DNA from: Pseudomonadota bacterium
GTDB taxonomy: Bacteria; Pseudomonadota; Alphaproteobacteria; Rhizobiales; Xanthobacteraceae
Length of the DNA stretch: 18,160 nucleotides
Direction: 5' to 3'
NCBI GenBank assembly: GCA_023404705.1
Contig: JAEYAU010000099.1
Location: 1-18,160 of the forward strand
Shown here: positions 7,725 through 15,379 of the stretch, in pieces
How positions within the stretch are numbered: the first letter of the stretch is position 1
Layout of the letters: every line of letters starts with the position of its first letter
The notes under the pieces: generated by a model
Seen by the model: the letters and a program-made list of their open reading frames with translations, nothing else
Told to the model about the DNA's origin: nothing
Databases searched by the model: none
Made by a program: the position numbers and the translations under genes

Positions 7725-7758
7725 GAGCGAAAGCGCTTATGCATCAATGCTTACGCTC
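7725..7758. promoter_or_regulatory. Candidate operator: inverted repeat at the GntR gene start
   Basis: GAGCGAAAGC (7725-7734) and GCTTACGCTC (7749-7758) are inverted copies matching at 9 of 10 positions, with centres 24 bp apart. A perfect 8-bp palindrome AAGCGCTT (7731-7738) lies inside. The element fills most of the gap between the divergent kinase and regulator genes and ends just before ATG 7759. This is a good position for an autoregulatory GntR operator, although it does not match the common GntR core GT-N-TA-N-AC. Its function is inferred. Confidence 0.45.
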
Positions 7759-8568
7759 ATGGACAACTCGGATTCAAGCGCGCCCGAAAAAGACGATGAC
7801 CGCCCGGCGGCGGCCGGGCGTCGTCCCTCGCTGCTCGACCTGTTGCATCTGCGCGATGATACCGCGATGCCCATGTATCAGCAGCTCGAGCAGCAGCTCA
7901 CGGCGCTGATCGAGGACGGCTCGCTCGCCCCCGGCACCACGCTGCCCGCCGAGCGCCAGCTCGCCGAGAAGCTTGGCGTGAGCCGCGTCACGGTGCAGCG
8001 GAGCTACAACGCGTTGCGCCAGCGCAAGCTGTTGCGCGCGCATGGCCGGCTCGGCTCCATCGTCGAGGATCGCGGGCAGCATCTGCATCCCGGCATGGAC
8101 CGGCTCAAGGGCTTCACCGAGGAGATGCGCGAGCTCGGCCGCGTGCCCTCGACCCAGATCCTCGAGCGCAAGGTGGTGCGCGACCGCTCGATCGCGTCGA
8201 TCTTCGGTCTGCCCTCGACCGCGGAGTTCTTGAAGCTCGTGCGCATCCGCAAGGGCGACGACGTGCCCCTGTCGCACGAGGTCGCCTGGTACGATATCGC
8301 GCTGGCGCCGGGCCTGCTCGACGCGGACCTCTCGCAGTCGGTCTATGCCAAGCTCGCCGAATGCGGCGCTCCGCTCTCGCATGCCGACCAGGCGATCGAA
8401 GCCGCCTCGCCCACGCCGGCCGAATGCAAGATCTTCGGCTTCGCCGACCCGATCCCCTGCCTCCTCCTCAAGCGTCGAAGCTACGCGCGCGACGGCCGCA
8501 TGGCGGAGTACGTCGAGGGCCTGTTCCGCGGGGATCTCTACACGTATCGCCTGAAGATGCGGGTGTAG
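7747..8568 (+). CDS. GntR-family transcriptional regulator with UTRA domain (HutC type)
   Basis: This 273-residue protein has a GntR winged helix-turn-helix at about residues 38-106 (MPMYQQLEQQLTALIEDGSL, then LPAERQLAEKLGVSRVTVQR) and a UTRA ligand-binding domain from about 118 to 268. HutC-type regulators bind small sugars, sugar phosphates or amino-acid derivatives through UTRA and are released from DNA. Two starts are possible: ATG 7747 and ATG 7759. Neither has a good Shine-Dalgarno. The later one would leave the whole inverted repeat at 7725-7758 outside the coding region. Being divergent from a PfkB kinase suggests that it controls use of the kinase substrate. Confidence 0.87.
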   Translation: MLTLMDNSDSSAPEKDDDRPAAAGRRPSLLDLLHLRDDTAMPMYQQLEQQLTALIEDGSLAPGTTLPAERQLAEKLGVSRVTVQRSYNALRQRKLLRAHGRLGSIVEDRGQHLHPGMDRLKGFTEEMRELGRVPSTQILERKVVRDRSIASIFGLPSTAEFLKLVRIRKGDDVPLSHEVAWYDIALAPGLLDADLSQSVYAKLAECGAPLSHADQAIEAASPTPAECKIFGFADPIPCLLLKRRSYARDGRMAEYVEGLFRGDLYTYRLKMRV

Positions 8569-8605
8569 GAGCGACCCGCTCTCTCCGCACGCCCCAACCC
8601 ATCGA

Positions 8606-8759
8606 CCGTCACCCTGAGGTGCGAGGCTGCGAAACAGCCGAGCCTCGAAGGGCGACGGCCCGGGCAGGTCAGCTTACTCGTGGCGGCACCTCGGCCGTTC
8701 ATCCTTCGAGGCTCTGGCTCGTCGCTTCGCGACGAGCCCTCGCACCTCAGGATGACGGG
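8606..8759. repeat. Pair of inverted dispersed repeats (BIME-like)
   Basis: Unit 1 (8606-8658) begins CCGTCACCCTGAGGTGCGAGG and ends GCCTCGAAGGGCGACGG. Unit 2 (8695-8759) begins CCGTTCATCCTTCGAGG and ends CTCGCACCTCAGGATGACGGG. The units are inverted copies of each other, so the far ends can also pair across about 150 bp. An extra hairpin, GGCTCGTCGC with GCGACGAGCC, lies inside unit 2. This resembles extragenic palindromic elements common in alphaproteobacteria. It occupies nearly the whole gap between the convergent GntR and peptidase genes and could serve as a two-way transcript end. Confidence 0.8.
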
Positions 8760-8802
8760 ATCGAGGTTGCCGCGTGACGCATTTCAATACGTCCGTCCCG
8801 TC

Positions 8803-10728
8803 TCAATACGTCAGCCCCGTCCTGAACACCTCGACCGCGTAGAACAGCAGCTCCGCATCCAGGCTGCGCTGGATGTTGGCGGCCTGGCGGAAGCCGTGCT
8901 GCTCGCCCGAGAACAGCACGTAGCCGACCGCATTGCCTTTGCGGCGCAGCGCTTCGACCATCATCTCGGTCTGGTTCGGCGGCACGACGCGGTCCTCGTC
9001 ACCCTGGAAGAAGATCACGGGCTTCGACAGCTTCTCGGCGTGATGCAGCGGCGAGCGTTCGCGATAGAGCGCTTCCTCCTGCGGATAAGGGCCGATCAGC
9101 CAATCGAGATAGCGCGACTCGAACTTGTGGGTGTCGCGCGCGAGCGCCGCGATATCGCTGACGCCGTAGTGGCTGGCGCCACCCTGGAAGAAATCGTGGA
9201 ACACCAGAGCGGCCAGCACCGTGTAGCCGCCCGCGCTGCCGCCCGTGATCACGGCGCGCTTGCCGTCGATCAGTCCCTTGTCGGCGAGATACTTGGCGCC
9301 GTTGATACAGTCCTCCACATCGACCATGCCCCAGCTGCGGTGCAGCCGCTCGCGATATTCGCGCCCGAAGCCGGTGCTGCCGCCATAGTTCACGTCGAGC
9401 ACCGCGATGCCGCGGCTGGTCCAGAACTGGTTGCGCAGCGACAGCGTGCTGGAGGCCGCCGAGGTCGGCCCGCCGTGACACTTCACCAGCAATGGCGGCG
9501 TCTCGCCGGAGGGCGCCGCATAATCCGGATTGTGCGGCGGATAGTAGAGCGCGAAGGCCGTCTTGCCGCCACTGGTCGGAAATTCGATCGGCTCAACGCG
9601 CGTGAGATAATCCGCGATGCGCGGCTCGCCGCGCTCGAGGATATCGGTCGAGCTCTTCAGCACGCGATGCGCGCCGGTTGAAAGATCGAGCGACACCACG
9701 CAGCCCGGGCGATCGGGCGCGCCCGCGAGAAACACGACGCGATCGCCTGACGCGCGCACCGAGCCGAACTCGGTGAACGGCAGATTGATCGGCGTGAGCT
9801 TTCCGTTCTCGAGATCGAGCAGCGCGAGTCGCCCGAGCCCGGCCTCCGAATAGCCGCACACCAGCCGGTCCTTGCCCGCGACCGCATAGGTGGACATGCC
9901 GAACACCCATTGCGGCATGCCGAACTCCGCCGCCATGGGCGCAAGCGGCCGCGTCGCGCCGCTCGCAAGATCGTAGGCGTAGAGATTCCACCAGCCCGAG
10001 CGGTCGGAGACGAACAGCAGGGTATCATCGTCGAGCCATTCGGGCTGAAAGACGGATTCGGTGCGGCTGCCCGCGATCTCCTTCGTGGTTTGTGGCAGGC
10101 CTTGCGCGTCGAGCTCGGCGAGATGCAGCACCGTGCCGTTCCACGGCATGTCGGGATGATCCCAGGTGAGCCAGACGAGCCGGCGTCCGTCCGGCGAGAG
10201 CCGCGGCGAGGCGAAGAAATCGTGGCCGCTCGCGAGCACGCGCCCGGGATGGGCGCCGCCCGTGATATCGACCGCCACGAGCGCGTTCTCGGGCTCGCCC
10301 TCCTTGGTGTGATCCTCGCGCACGCCGATCCAGCGCTTGCGCTGCGCGTCGATCAAGCCGTCCGCGAAGCGCAGATCGCGCTCCCGCGCCGGTGGCGCCG
10401 GCGTGATCGGCTGCGGCGCGCTCGCCGCGTCGGCCTGCACGTAAAGCCGCCCGTCCGCGAAATGCGAGAACAAGACTTGGCCCTCGTGCACCAGCCACGA
10501 GCCGCCGCCATATTCATGCACCCGCGTCCGCGCATTGAACGGCTTGGGCGTCACATCGGTCCCGTCAGCACGCACGACCACATAGCGCCCCTGCTCCTGC
10601 GGCCGCCCTTCCAGCCAGTAGATGTGATCGCCGTCGATCCGCACGTCCGACAGCGTGATCGACTGCGCGACGATCAGCTCCGAGGTGATCGGCGAACGCC
10701 AGGAGCCATAGGGGGCGGTCTTGGGCAT
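8803..10728 (-). CDS. S9 family peptidase (prolyl oligopeptidase / acylaminoacyl-peptidase-like)
   Basis: This 641-residue serine hydrolase has an N-terminal beta-propeller (about residues 20-400), with repeated blade-like segments such as SPDGRRLVWLTW and WLDDDTLLFVSDRSG. The C-terminal alpha/beta-hydrolase domain starts near residue 405. The triad is readable: Ser498 in GGSAGG, Asp579 in GDEDRVVPP and His611 in GEQHGF. HGGPT near 450 gives the oxyanion region. There is no signal peptide, so it should cleave short peptides in the cytoplasm. The start ATG 10728 has GGAG 8 nt upstream. An in-frame ATG at 10776 adds 16 residues without a ribosome-binding site. It stands alone between repeat elements. 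Exact specificity (prolyl, dipeptidyl or acyl-aminoacyl) is not resolved. Confidence 0.9.
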   Translation of the reverse strand: MPKTAPYGSWRSPITSELIVAQSITLSDVRIDGDHIYWLEGRPQEQGRYVVVRADGTDVTPKPFNARTRVHEYGGGSWLVHEGQVLFSHFADGRLYVQADAASAPQPITPAPPARERDLRFADGLIDAQRKRWIGVREDHTKEGEPENALVAVDITGGAHPGRVLASGHDFFASPRLSPDGRRLVWLTWDHPDMPWNGTVLHLAELDAQGLPQTTKEIAGSRTESVFQPEWLDDDTLLFVSDRSGWWNLYAYDLASGATRPLAPMAAEFGMPQWVFGMSTYAVAGKDRLVCGYSEAGLGRLALLDLENGKLTPINLPFTEFGSVRASGDRVVFLAGAPDRPGCVVSLDLSTGAHRVLKSSTDILERGEPRIADYLTRVEPIEFPTSGGKTAFALYYPPHNPDYAAPSGETPPLLVKCHGGPTSAASSTLSLRNQFWTSRGIAVLDVNYGGSTGFGREYRERLHRSWGMVDVEDCINGAKYLADKGLIDGKRAVITGGSAGGYTVLAALVFHDFFQGGASHYGVSDIAALARDTHKFESRYLDWLIGPYPQEEALYRERSPLHHAEKLSKPVIFFQGDEDRVVPPNQTEMMVEALRRKGNAVGYVLFSGEQHGFRQAANIQRSLDAELLFYAVEVFRTGLTY

Positions 10729-10817
10729 GCGGGGTGCTCCGAGGTTGAGGCCGTCGGTGTAGAGGACGAGCCGCATACACGGAAGGCGTCACGTCAACGA
10801 AGCCGTGCCGCGCGGTT

Positions 10818-10925
10818 CCCTCCCCCCTCGTGGGGGAGGGCAGGGAGGGGGGTCTGCGGCATACTCAGCGTTTGCGGCCCGCCCCCTCTCCCCAACCCTC
10901 CCCCACAAGGGGGGAGGGAGCGCGC
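10818..10925. repeat. Head-to-head pair of CCCTCCCCC palindromic repeats
   Basis: The first hairpin has arms CCCTCCCCC (10818-10826) and GGGGGAGGG (10832-10840). The second has CCCTCCCCC (10896-10904) and GGGGGGAGGG (10909-10918). Their flanks show that the two units are inverted copies of one element. The plus-oriented unit also resembles the copy at 1-46. The pair lies in the divergent gap between the peptidase gene and the liv operon. Confidence 0.8.
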
Positions 10926-11167
10926 TGAGCTTGCCGCACGCCCACACCGACTCTCCACGAGAGAAGTGGGAGCGTCATCACGTCTCACGCATGCACCGCA
11001 TCCCCTCACGCATCCCTCCTCCTCTTCCCCCACGCTCCGCGCGCGCCGTATAGTTCGCATGACCGACACGGCCGTCAGAGCCTGCGGTTGGGGAGGCGGC
11101 AGCGTGACGATCATCTGCGCCAAGACTCTGTCTAGCCGTCCGTTCAAATCCACGCGCGGGGTGCGCC
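10926..11167 (+). promoter_or_regulatory. Leader and promoter region of the liv cassette, nothing specific recognised
   Basis: The 439-bp gap between the divergent peptidase and livH genes holds the repeat pair and then these 242 bases. They must include the livH promoter. A TATAGT hexamer near 11050 is a possible -10 element, but no matching -35 and no sigma-54 element is visible. Only short hairpins such as CTCTC-CAC-GAGAG (near 10950) appear. There is no plausible coding region with a ribosome-binding site, and no hexaloop RNA like that before the nitrate-binding protein gene. Confidence 0.35.
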
Positions 11168-12109
11168 GTGGATGAATTGAAATGGATGCTGGTCGATTTC
11201 TTCCAGGCGCTCGCGGCCGGCCTGCTGGTGGGCGGCACCTACGGGCTGATGTGCGTCGGCCTCGGTATCATTTTCGGCGTGATGCGCGTCGTGAACTTCG
11301 CCCATGGCGACTTCATGATGCTCGGCATGTATGTCGCCTACTATCTGGTGACCGGCTTCGGCGTTCTCTTCTTCCTCGGCCCCTATGTGGCGCCGATCGT
11401 CGGCGCCGCACTCGCGGGGCCGATCGTGTTCGCGATCGGCTGGCTGCTGCATCGCTTCCTCATCTCGCGCGTGACGGGCGCGCGCGTCGTCTCGGCCGAG
11501 GCCGAGGGCCACTACTCGCAGATCATCCTCACGCTCGGCGTCGCCCTGGTGCTCGCCAATGGCGGCCTGATCCTGTTCGGCTCGACGCCGATCTCGGTGC
11601 AGACGCCGCTCTCGCGCGAGTCCTGGGAGATCGGCCTCATCTTCCTCAACCAGGCGCGCACCATCTCGTTCGTGATGGCGGTGCTGTTCGCGATCGGCCT
11701 CTACGTCTTCCTCACCCGCACCAATCTTGGCAAGGCGCTACGCGCCGCCGCCGACAATCCGGTCGCCGCCGCCTACGTCGGCATCGATGTCGACCGCGCG
11801 CACCGCGTCGCCTTCGGTCTCGGCGTCGGCATCACGGCGGTGGCGGGCGGGCTGATCGCCAGCACGCAGTCGTTCCAGCCCTATATCGGCTTCGAGTTCG
11901 TCATCGTGATGTATGCGGGCGTCGTGCTCGGCGGCATGGGCTCGATCCTCGGCGCGTTCTGGGGCGGTCTCACGATCGGCCTGGTGCAGCAGATGTCGAC
12001 GCTCGTGCTGCCCTATCAGCTGCAGAACACCGCGATCTTCGTGGTCTTCCTGCTGATCATCTTCCTGCGCCCGCAGGGCATGTTCGGCCGCGTCTGGGAG
12101 CGCACCTGA
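11168..12109 (+). CDS. livH: Branched-chain amino-acid-type ABC permease, LivH family
   Basis: This 313-residue inner-membrane permease has about eight hydrophobic segments. The N-terminal pattern GLMCVGLGIIFGVMRVVNFAHGDFMMLG (about residues 25-52) is diagnostic of LivH, and FVIVMYAGVVLGGMGSILGAFWGG near the C-terminus is the conserved ATPase-facing region. It pairs with LivM to import branched-chain amino acids or related compounds (amides, urea, aromatic acids). The start GTG 11168 is the most upstream fit. ATG 11183 would remove the first five residues. No strong Shine-Dalgarno is visible. Its stop TGA overlaps the start of the next gene by 1 nt, showing translational coupling. No LivK-type binding protein gene is in the window. 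Confidence 0.92.
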   Translation: MDELKWMLVDFFQALAAGLLVGGTYGLMCVGLGIIFGVMRVVNFAHGDFMMLGMYVAYYLVTGFGVLFFLGPYVAPIVGAALAGPIVFAIGWLLHRFLISRVTGARVVSAEAEGHYSQIILTLGVALVLANGGLILFGSTPISVQTPLSRESWEIGLIFLNQARTISFVMAVLFAIGLYVFLTRTNLGKALRAAADNPVAAAYVGIDVDRAHRVAFGLGVGITAVAGGLIASTQSFQPYIGFEFVIVMYAGVVLGGMGSILGAFWGGLTIGLVQQMSTLVLPYQLQNTAIFVVFLLIIFLRPQGMFGRVWERT

Positions 12110-13863
12110 TGCGCCAGTATCTCGCGATCGCGGGCTTCGCCGTCGCGTATCTCGCGATCGGCCTCGTGGTGCAGAACTCCTACTACCAGCTGATGATGAC
12201 GCTGGTGCTGATCTGGGCCGTCATGGGCCTCTCCTGGAACATGCTGAGCGGCTACAGCGGCATGATCTCGTTCGGCCACGCGGCCTTCTTCGGGCTGGGC
12301 GGCTACACCATGACGATCCTGCTCGTGAAGTACGACATCACGCCGTGGATCGGCATTCCGGCCGGCGTCGTGGTCGGCGTGATCGCGGGCGTGACCATCG
12401 GCATTCCGACCTTCCGCCTGCGCGGCCACTATTTCGCGCTCTCCATGCTCGCCTATCCCCTCGCCATGCTCTACGTCTTCGAGTGGCTCGGCCTGCAGGA
12501 GGTCTCGCTGCCGATGAAGCGCGAGGCGCCCGCCGCCTATATGCAGTTCTCGGATCCGCGCGCCTACATGATGATCGCGCTCGCGCTCACGGTCCTCTGC
12601 ATGCTGGTGTCGCTGCATGTGGAGCGCTCGCGCTTCGGCCGCGCCCTCGTCGCGATCAAGCAGAACGAGCCCGCGGCTTCCGCGGCCGGCATCGATCCGC
12701 TGCGCTGGAAGATGCTCGCCATGATGCTGAGCGCCGCCATGGCGGCGGCCGCCGGCGGGCTCTATGCGGTGATCCTGCTGGTCGTGACGCCGCAGAGCAT
12801 GTTCGGCATGCTGGTCTCGGCGCAGGCGCTGATCGTCACGCTGTTCGGTGGCGTCGGCGCCTTCTGGGGACCCGTGATCGGCGCCGCCGTGCTGGTGCCG
12901 CTCGCCGAGACGCTGCATGCGGAGCTCGGCCATATCATTCCGGGCATCCAGGGCGTGGTCTACGGCGTCGCCATCATCGCCATCATCCTGCTGGCGCCCG
13001 ACGGCATCTACTGGCGCATCCGCGACCGTTTCGTCGCACGCGTGCCAAGCGCGCCTGCGCCCGCAGCGCGCGACAACGTCATCGCGCTGCCGACCGAGCC
13101 ACGCATGTTCGGCGACAAGCCCCTGCTCCGCCTCGGGGGTGTCGCGCGCGCCTTCGGCGGCCTGCGCGCCGTCGACGACGTGACGCTCACGGTGCACGAA
13201 GGCCAGATCCACGGCATCATCGGGCCGAACGGCGCCGGCAAGACGACGCTGTTCAACGTGATCAACGGCTTCCTGACGCCCAATGCGGGTCGCATCTCGT
13301 TCGCGGACCGCGACATCACGGGCCTCAAGCCGCATCGCGTCTGCGCGCTCGGCGTCGGCCGCACCTTCCAGGTCGTGCGTGCCTTCCCGCGCATGACGGT
13401 GCTGCAGAACGTGGTGGTCGGCGCCTATGTGGGCACGGCCGACGACCGCGAGGCGGAGCGCCTCGCGCAGGAAGCGATCGCGCGCGTCGGCCTCTCGGAT
13501 GCCGAAGCCCAGATGATCGCGAGCGGACTCACCACGCGGCAGCTGCGCCTGATGGAGCTCGCCCGCGCGCTCGCGCCGCGGCCGCGCCTGCTGCTGCTGG
13601 ACGAGACGCTCGCGGGCCTCGGCCACGCCGAGCTCGACGACGTGCTGCGCATCGTGCGCCAGGTGAACCGCGAGGGCGTCACCATCCTGATCATCGAGCA
13701 CACCATGCACGCCATGGTGAAGCTCGCCGACAGTTTCAGCGTGCTCGACCACGGCCGGCTGATCGCGAGCGGCACGCCGAACGAGGTCGTGCGCAACCCA
13801 GCCGTGATCGAGGCCTATCTCGGCAAGAAGTGGATGAACCGTGCTCACGATACGGTCGCTTAA
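12109..13863 (+). CDS. livMG: Fused LivM permease-LivG ATPase of a branched-chain amino-acid-type ABC transporter
   Basis: This 584-residue protein joins two subunits that are usually separate. Residues 1 to about 310 are LivM-like, with the conserved LSWNMLSGYSGMISFGHAAFFGLGGY near 40-66. After a hydrophilic linker (VPSAPAPAARDN), a LivG-like ATPase starts near 338. It has Walker A GPNGAGKTT at 372-380, Walker B LLLLDE ending at Asp498-Glu499 and the H-loop His531. The ABC signature is degenerate: LTTRQ at 474-478 where LSGGQ is usual. Walker B is followed by Thr instead of Pro. The reading frame is open throughout, so the fusion is real rather than a frameshift artefact. It overlaps livH by 1 nt and livF by 23 nt. 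Confidence 0.9.
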   Translation: MRQYLAIAGFAVAYLAIGLVVQNSYYQLMMTLVLIWAVMGLSWNMLSGYSGMISFGHAAFFGLGGYTMTILLVKYDITPWIGIPAGVVVGVIAGVTIGIPTFRLRGHYFALSMLAYPLAMLYVFEWLGLQEVSLPMKREAPAAYMQFSDPRAYMMIALALTVLCMLVSLHVERSRFGRALVAIKQNEPAASAAGIDPLRWKMLAMMLSAAMAAAAGGLYAVILLVVTPQSMFGMLVSAQALIVTLFGGVGAFWGPVIGAAVLVPLAETLHAELGHIIPGIQGVVYGVAIIAIILLAPDGIYWRIRDRFVARVPSAPAPAARDNVIALPTEPRMFGDKPLLRLGGVARAFGGLRAVDDVTLTVHEGQIHGIIGPNGAGKTTLFNVINGFLTPNAGRISFADRDITGLKPHRVCALGVGRTFQVVRAFPRMTVLQNVVVGAYVGTADDREAERLAQEAIARVGLSDAEAQMIASGLTTRQLRLMELARALAPRPRLLLLDETLAGLGHAELDDVLRIVRQVNREGVTILIIEHTMHAMVKLADSFSVLDHGRLIASGTPNEVVRNPAVIEAYLGKKWMNRAHDTVA

Positions 13864-14545
13864 CGTCGCCTATGGCGGCCTGCATGCGCTCACCGATGTC
13901 TCGCTCGATGTCGATCGCGGGCAGTTCGTCGCCGTGGTCGGCCCGAACGGCGCCGGCAAGACGACGCTGTTCAAGACCATCTCGGGCGTGGTGACGCCGG
14001 TCTCGGGCGAGATCCGCTACAAGGGGCAGGACCTCCTCCGCGTGCCGCCCGCCGAGCGCGCGCAACTCGGCATCGCGCATGTGCCGGAGGGCCGCCAGGT
14101 GTTCGCCTCCATGACCGTGATGGAGAACATCGAGATGGGGGCCTATACGCGCGCCGGCCGCGCGCGCTTCCGCGAGTCCCTCGACATGATCCTCGCGCTC
14201 TTCCCGGTGCTCGGCGAGCGGCGCGACCAGCTCGCCGGCACGCTCTCGGGTGGTGAGCAGCAGATGCTGGCGATCGGCCGCGGCCTCGCTTCGGCGCCCG
14301 AGCTGCTGATGCTCGACGAGCCCTCCATGGGCCTCGCCCCCGCCGTGGTCGACGCGATCTTCGAGCGCGTGCATCAGGTCCATCAGCATGGCCTGACCAT
14401 CCTGCTGGTGGAGCAGCGTGTCGCCGAGGCGCTCGAATCCTGCGACCGCGGCTATGTGCTGGAGACCGGCCGCGTGGTGCTGGAGGGCCGGCACGACGCG
14501 CTGGTCTCGGACGCCCGGGTGCAGCGGGCGTATCTTGGCCTGTAG
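13841..14545 (+). CDS. livF: Branched-chain amino-acid-type ABC transporter ATPase, LivF family
   Basis: This 234-residue cytoplasmic ATPase has Walker A GPNGAGKTT at 34-42, the LivF-typical region GIAHVPEGRQVFASMTVMENIEMGAY near 77-102, the intact signature LSGGEQQ at 135-141 and Walker B LLMLDEP ending at Glu160. It should form the nucleotide-binding pair with the LivG domain of the fused neighbour. The start GTG 13841 lies inside the end of that gene (23-nt overlap). Its stop TAG (14543-14545) is supplied by the first bases of a dispersed palindromic repeat. The reading is firm; the transported compound is unknown. Confidence 0.92.
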   Translation: MLTIRSLNVAYGGLHALTDVSLDVDRGQFVAVVGPNGAGKTTLFKTISGVVTPVSGEIRYKGQDLLRVPPAERAQLGIAHVPEGRQVFASMTVMENIEMGAYTRAGRARFRESLDMILALFPVLGERRDQLAGTLSGGEQQMLAIGRGLASAPELLMLDEPSMGLAPAVVDAIFERVHQVHQHGLTILLVEQRVAEALESCDRGYVLETGRVVLEGRHDALVSDARVQRAYLGL

Positions 14546-14611
14546 CCCGGGTGAGCGAAGCGAGACCCGGGATCGAAGGTCCCGGATTTCGCTAACGTTC
14601 ATCCGGGCTAC
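14542..14611. repeat. GTAGCCCGG dispersed palindromic repeat
   Basis: The outer arms are GTAGCCCGG (14542-14550) and CCGGGCTAC (14603-14611). The inner arms CCCGGG (14546-14551) and CCCGGG (14566-14571) frame GTGAGCGAAGCGAGA. The right half carries TTTCGCTAACGTTCATCCGGG. This is the form of a very common intergenic repeat of Bradyrhizobium and its relatives. It starts within the livF stop codon and could act as the 3' end hairpin of the liv transcript. Confidence 0.85.
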
Positions 14612-14743
14612 GGCTCTCAATTGCCTTCCCCTTGCGCAGATTGCCCAAGCCGCGACGCGGTCTCTGCCTCCCAGGCGTGCACCGCGTCCCACCGCGATAC
14701 CGATTGATGCGGTTTTGAGCCGCCCGCTCGCTTTCGCGCCAAA

Positions 14744-14759
14744 TGGCACGCTCCTTGCT
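14744..14759 (+). promoter_or_regulatory. Sigma-54 promoter of nasTS
   Basis: TGGCAC (14744-14749), a 5-nt spacer and TTGCT (14755-14759) match the -24/-12 consensus TGGCAC-N5-TTGCW at every position. The predicted transcript starts near 14770, about 25 nt before the nasT start. Sigma-54 promoters need an enhancer-binding activator, and NtrC is the obvious candidate for nitrogen genes. Only a TGCACC half-site (14678-14683) is visible upstream. Confidence 0.75.
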
Positions 14760-14794
14760 GCAATCCTCGCAGAGAAGGTGTGTGCCGGTACCCG

Positions 14795-15379
14795 ATGGAT
14801 GCGTCGCTAAAGATCGTGATCGTCGACGAGAATCCGATCCGCGCCGCGATCCTCGAGGACGGACTGCGCGAGGCCGGCCATCCGCAGGTGGTGCGCATCG
14901 ACGGCACCAGCAATCTGCTCGCCCGCATCTATGCGGTCGATCCCGACGTCATCGTCATCGATCTCGAGAGCCCGAGCCGCGACATGCTGGAGCAGATGTT
15001 CCAGGTGAGCCGCATCGTGAAGCGGCCGATCGCCATGTTCGTGGACCAGAGCGACGCGGCCTCGATCCAGGCCGCTGTCGATGCCGGCGTCTCGGCCTAT
15101 ATCGTCGACGGCCTGAAGAAGGAGCGCATCAAGAGCGTGCTCGATCTTTGCATCTCGCGCTTCAACGCCTTCTCGCGGCTGCGGAGCGAGCTCGACAAAG
15201 CGAAGAGCGCATTGGAGGAGCGCAAGGTGATCGACCGCGCCAAGGGCATCCTGATGAAGGCGAAGGACATCACCGAGGAGGAGGCCTACGCGCTGCTGCG
15301 CAGGACCGCGATGAACGAGAACCGGAAGATCGCCGAAATCGCGGCCTCGGTGGTGACGGCGGCGGAGATGCTGAAATGA
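14795..15379 (+). CDS. nasT: NasT-type ANTAR-domain response regulator and RNA antiterminator
   Basis: This 194-residue protein has a receiver domain (residues 6 to about 122, with Asp11-Glu12 and candidate acceptor Asp56 in VIVIDLESP), a coiled-coil stretch and a C-terminal ANTAR RNA-binding domain at about 128-190 (ERKVIDRAKGILMKAKDITEEEAYALLRR). NasT binds tandem hexaloop RNA in nitrate gene leaders and prevents termination. NasS holds it inactive until nitrate is bound. The start ATG 14795 gives the usual short N-terminus before LKIVIVDENP. A GTG at 14780 is an alternative, and neither has a well-spaced Shine-Dalgarno. It is translationally coupled to nasS through ATGA. A matching target RNA lies at 16728-16759. 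Confidence 0.9.
   Translation: MDASLKIVIVDENPIRAAILEDGLREAGHPQVVRIDGTSNLLARIYAVDPDVIVIDLESPSRDMLEQMFQVSRIVKRPIAMFVDQSDAASIQAAVDAGVSAYIVDGLKKERIKSVLDLCISRFNAFSRLRSELDKAKSALEERKVIDRAKGILMKAKDITEEEAYALLRRTAMNENRKIAEIAASVVTAAEMLK

Noticed and set aside
9910..11175. Plus-strand frame running from inside the peptidase gene to livH
   Set aside because: Antisense of the peptidase followed by repeat DNA; no start signal or domain.
12016..13848. Long open frame on the minus strand opposite livMG (about 610 codons)
   Set aside because: Its product is rich in His, Asp, Arg and Gln with no domain. It is the antisense of a high-GC gene whose plus-strand product is clearly LivM-LivG.
12345..13994. Long open frame on the plus strand overlapping livMG in another frame
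   Set aside because: Arg-rich, low-complexity product typical of a shifted frame in GC-rich DNA; no family features.
14543..14794. Hexaloop antiterminator in front of nasT
   Set aside because: The predicted transcript begins only about 25 nt before the gene, and no paired A1/G4 hexaloops are visible there.
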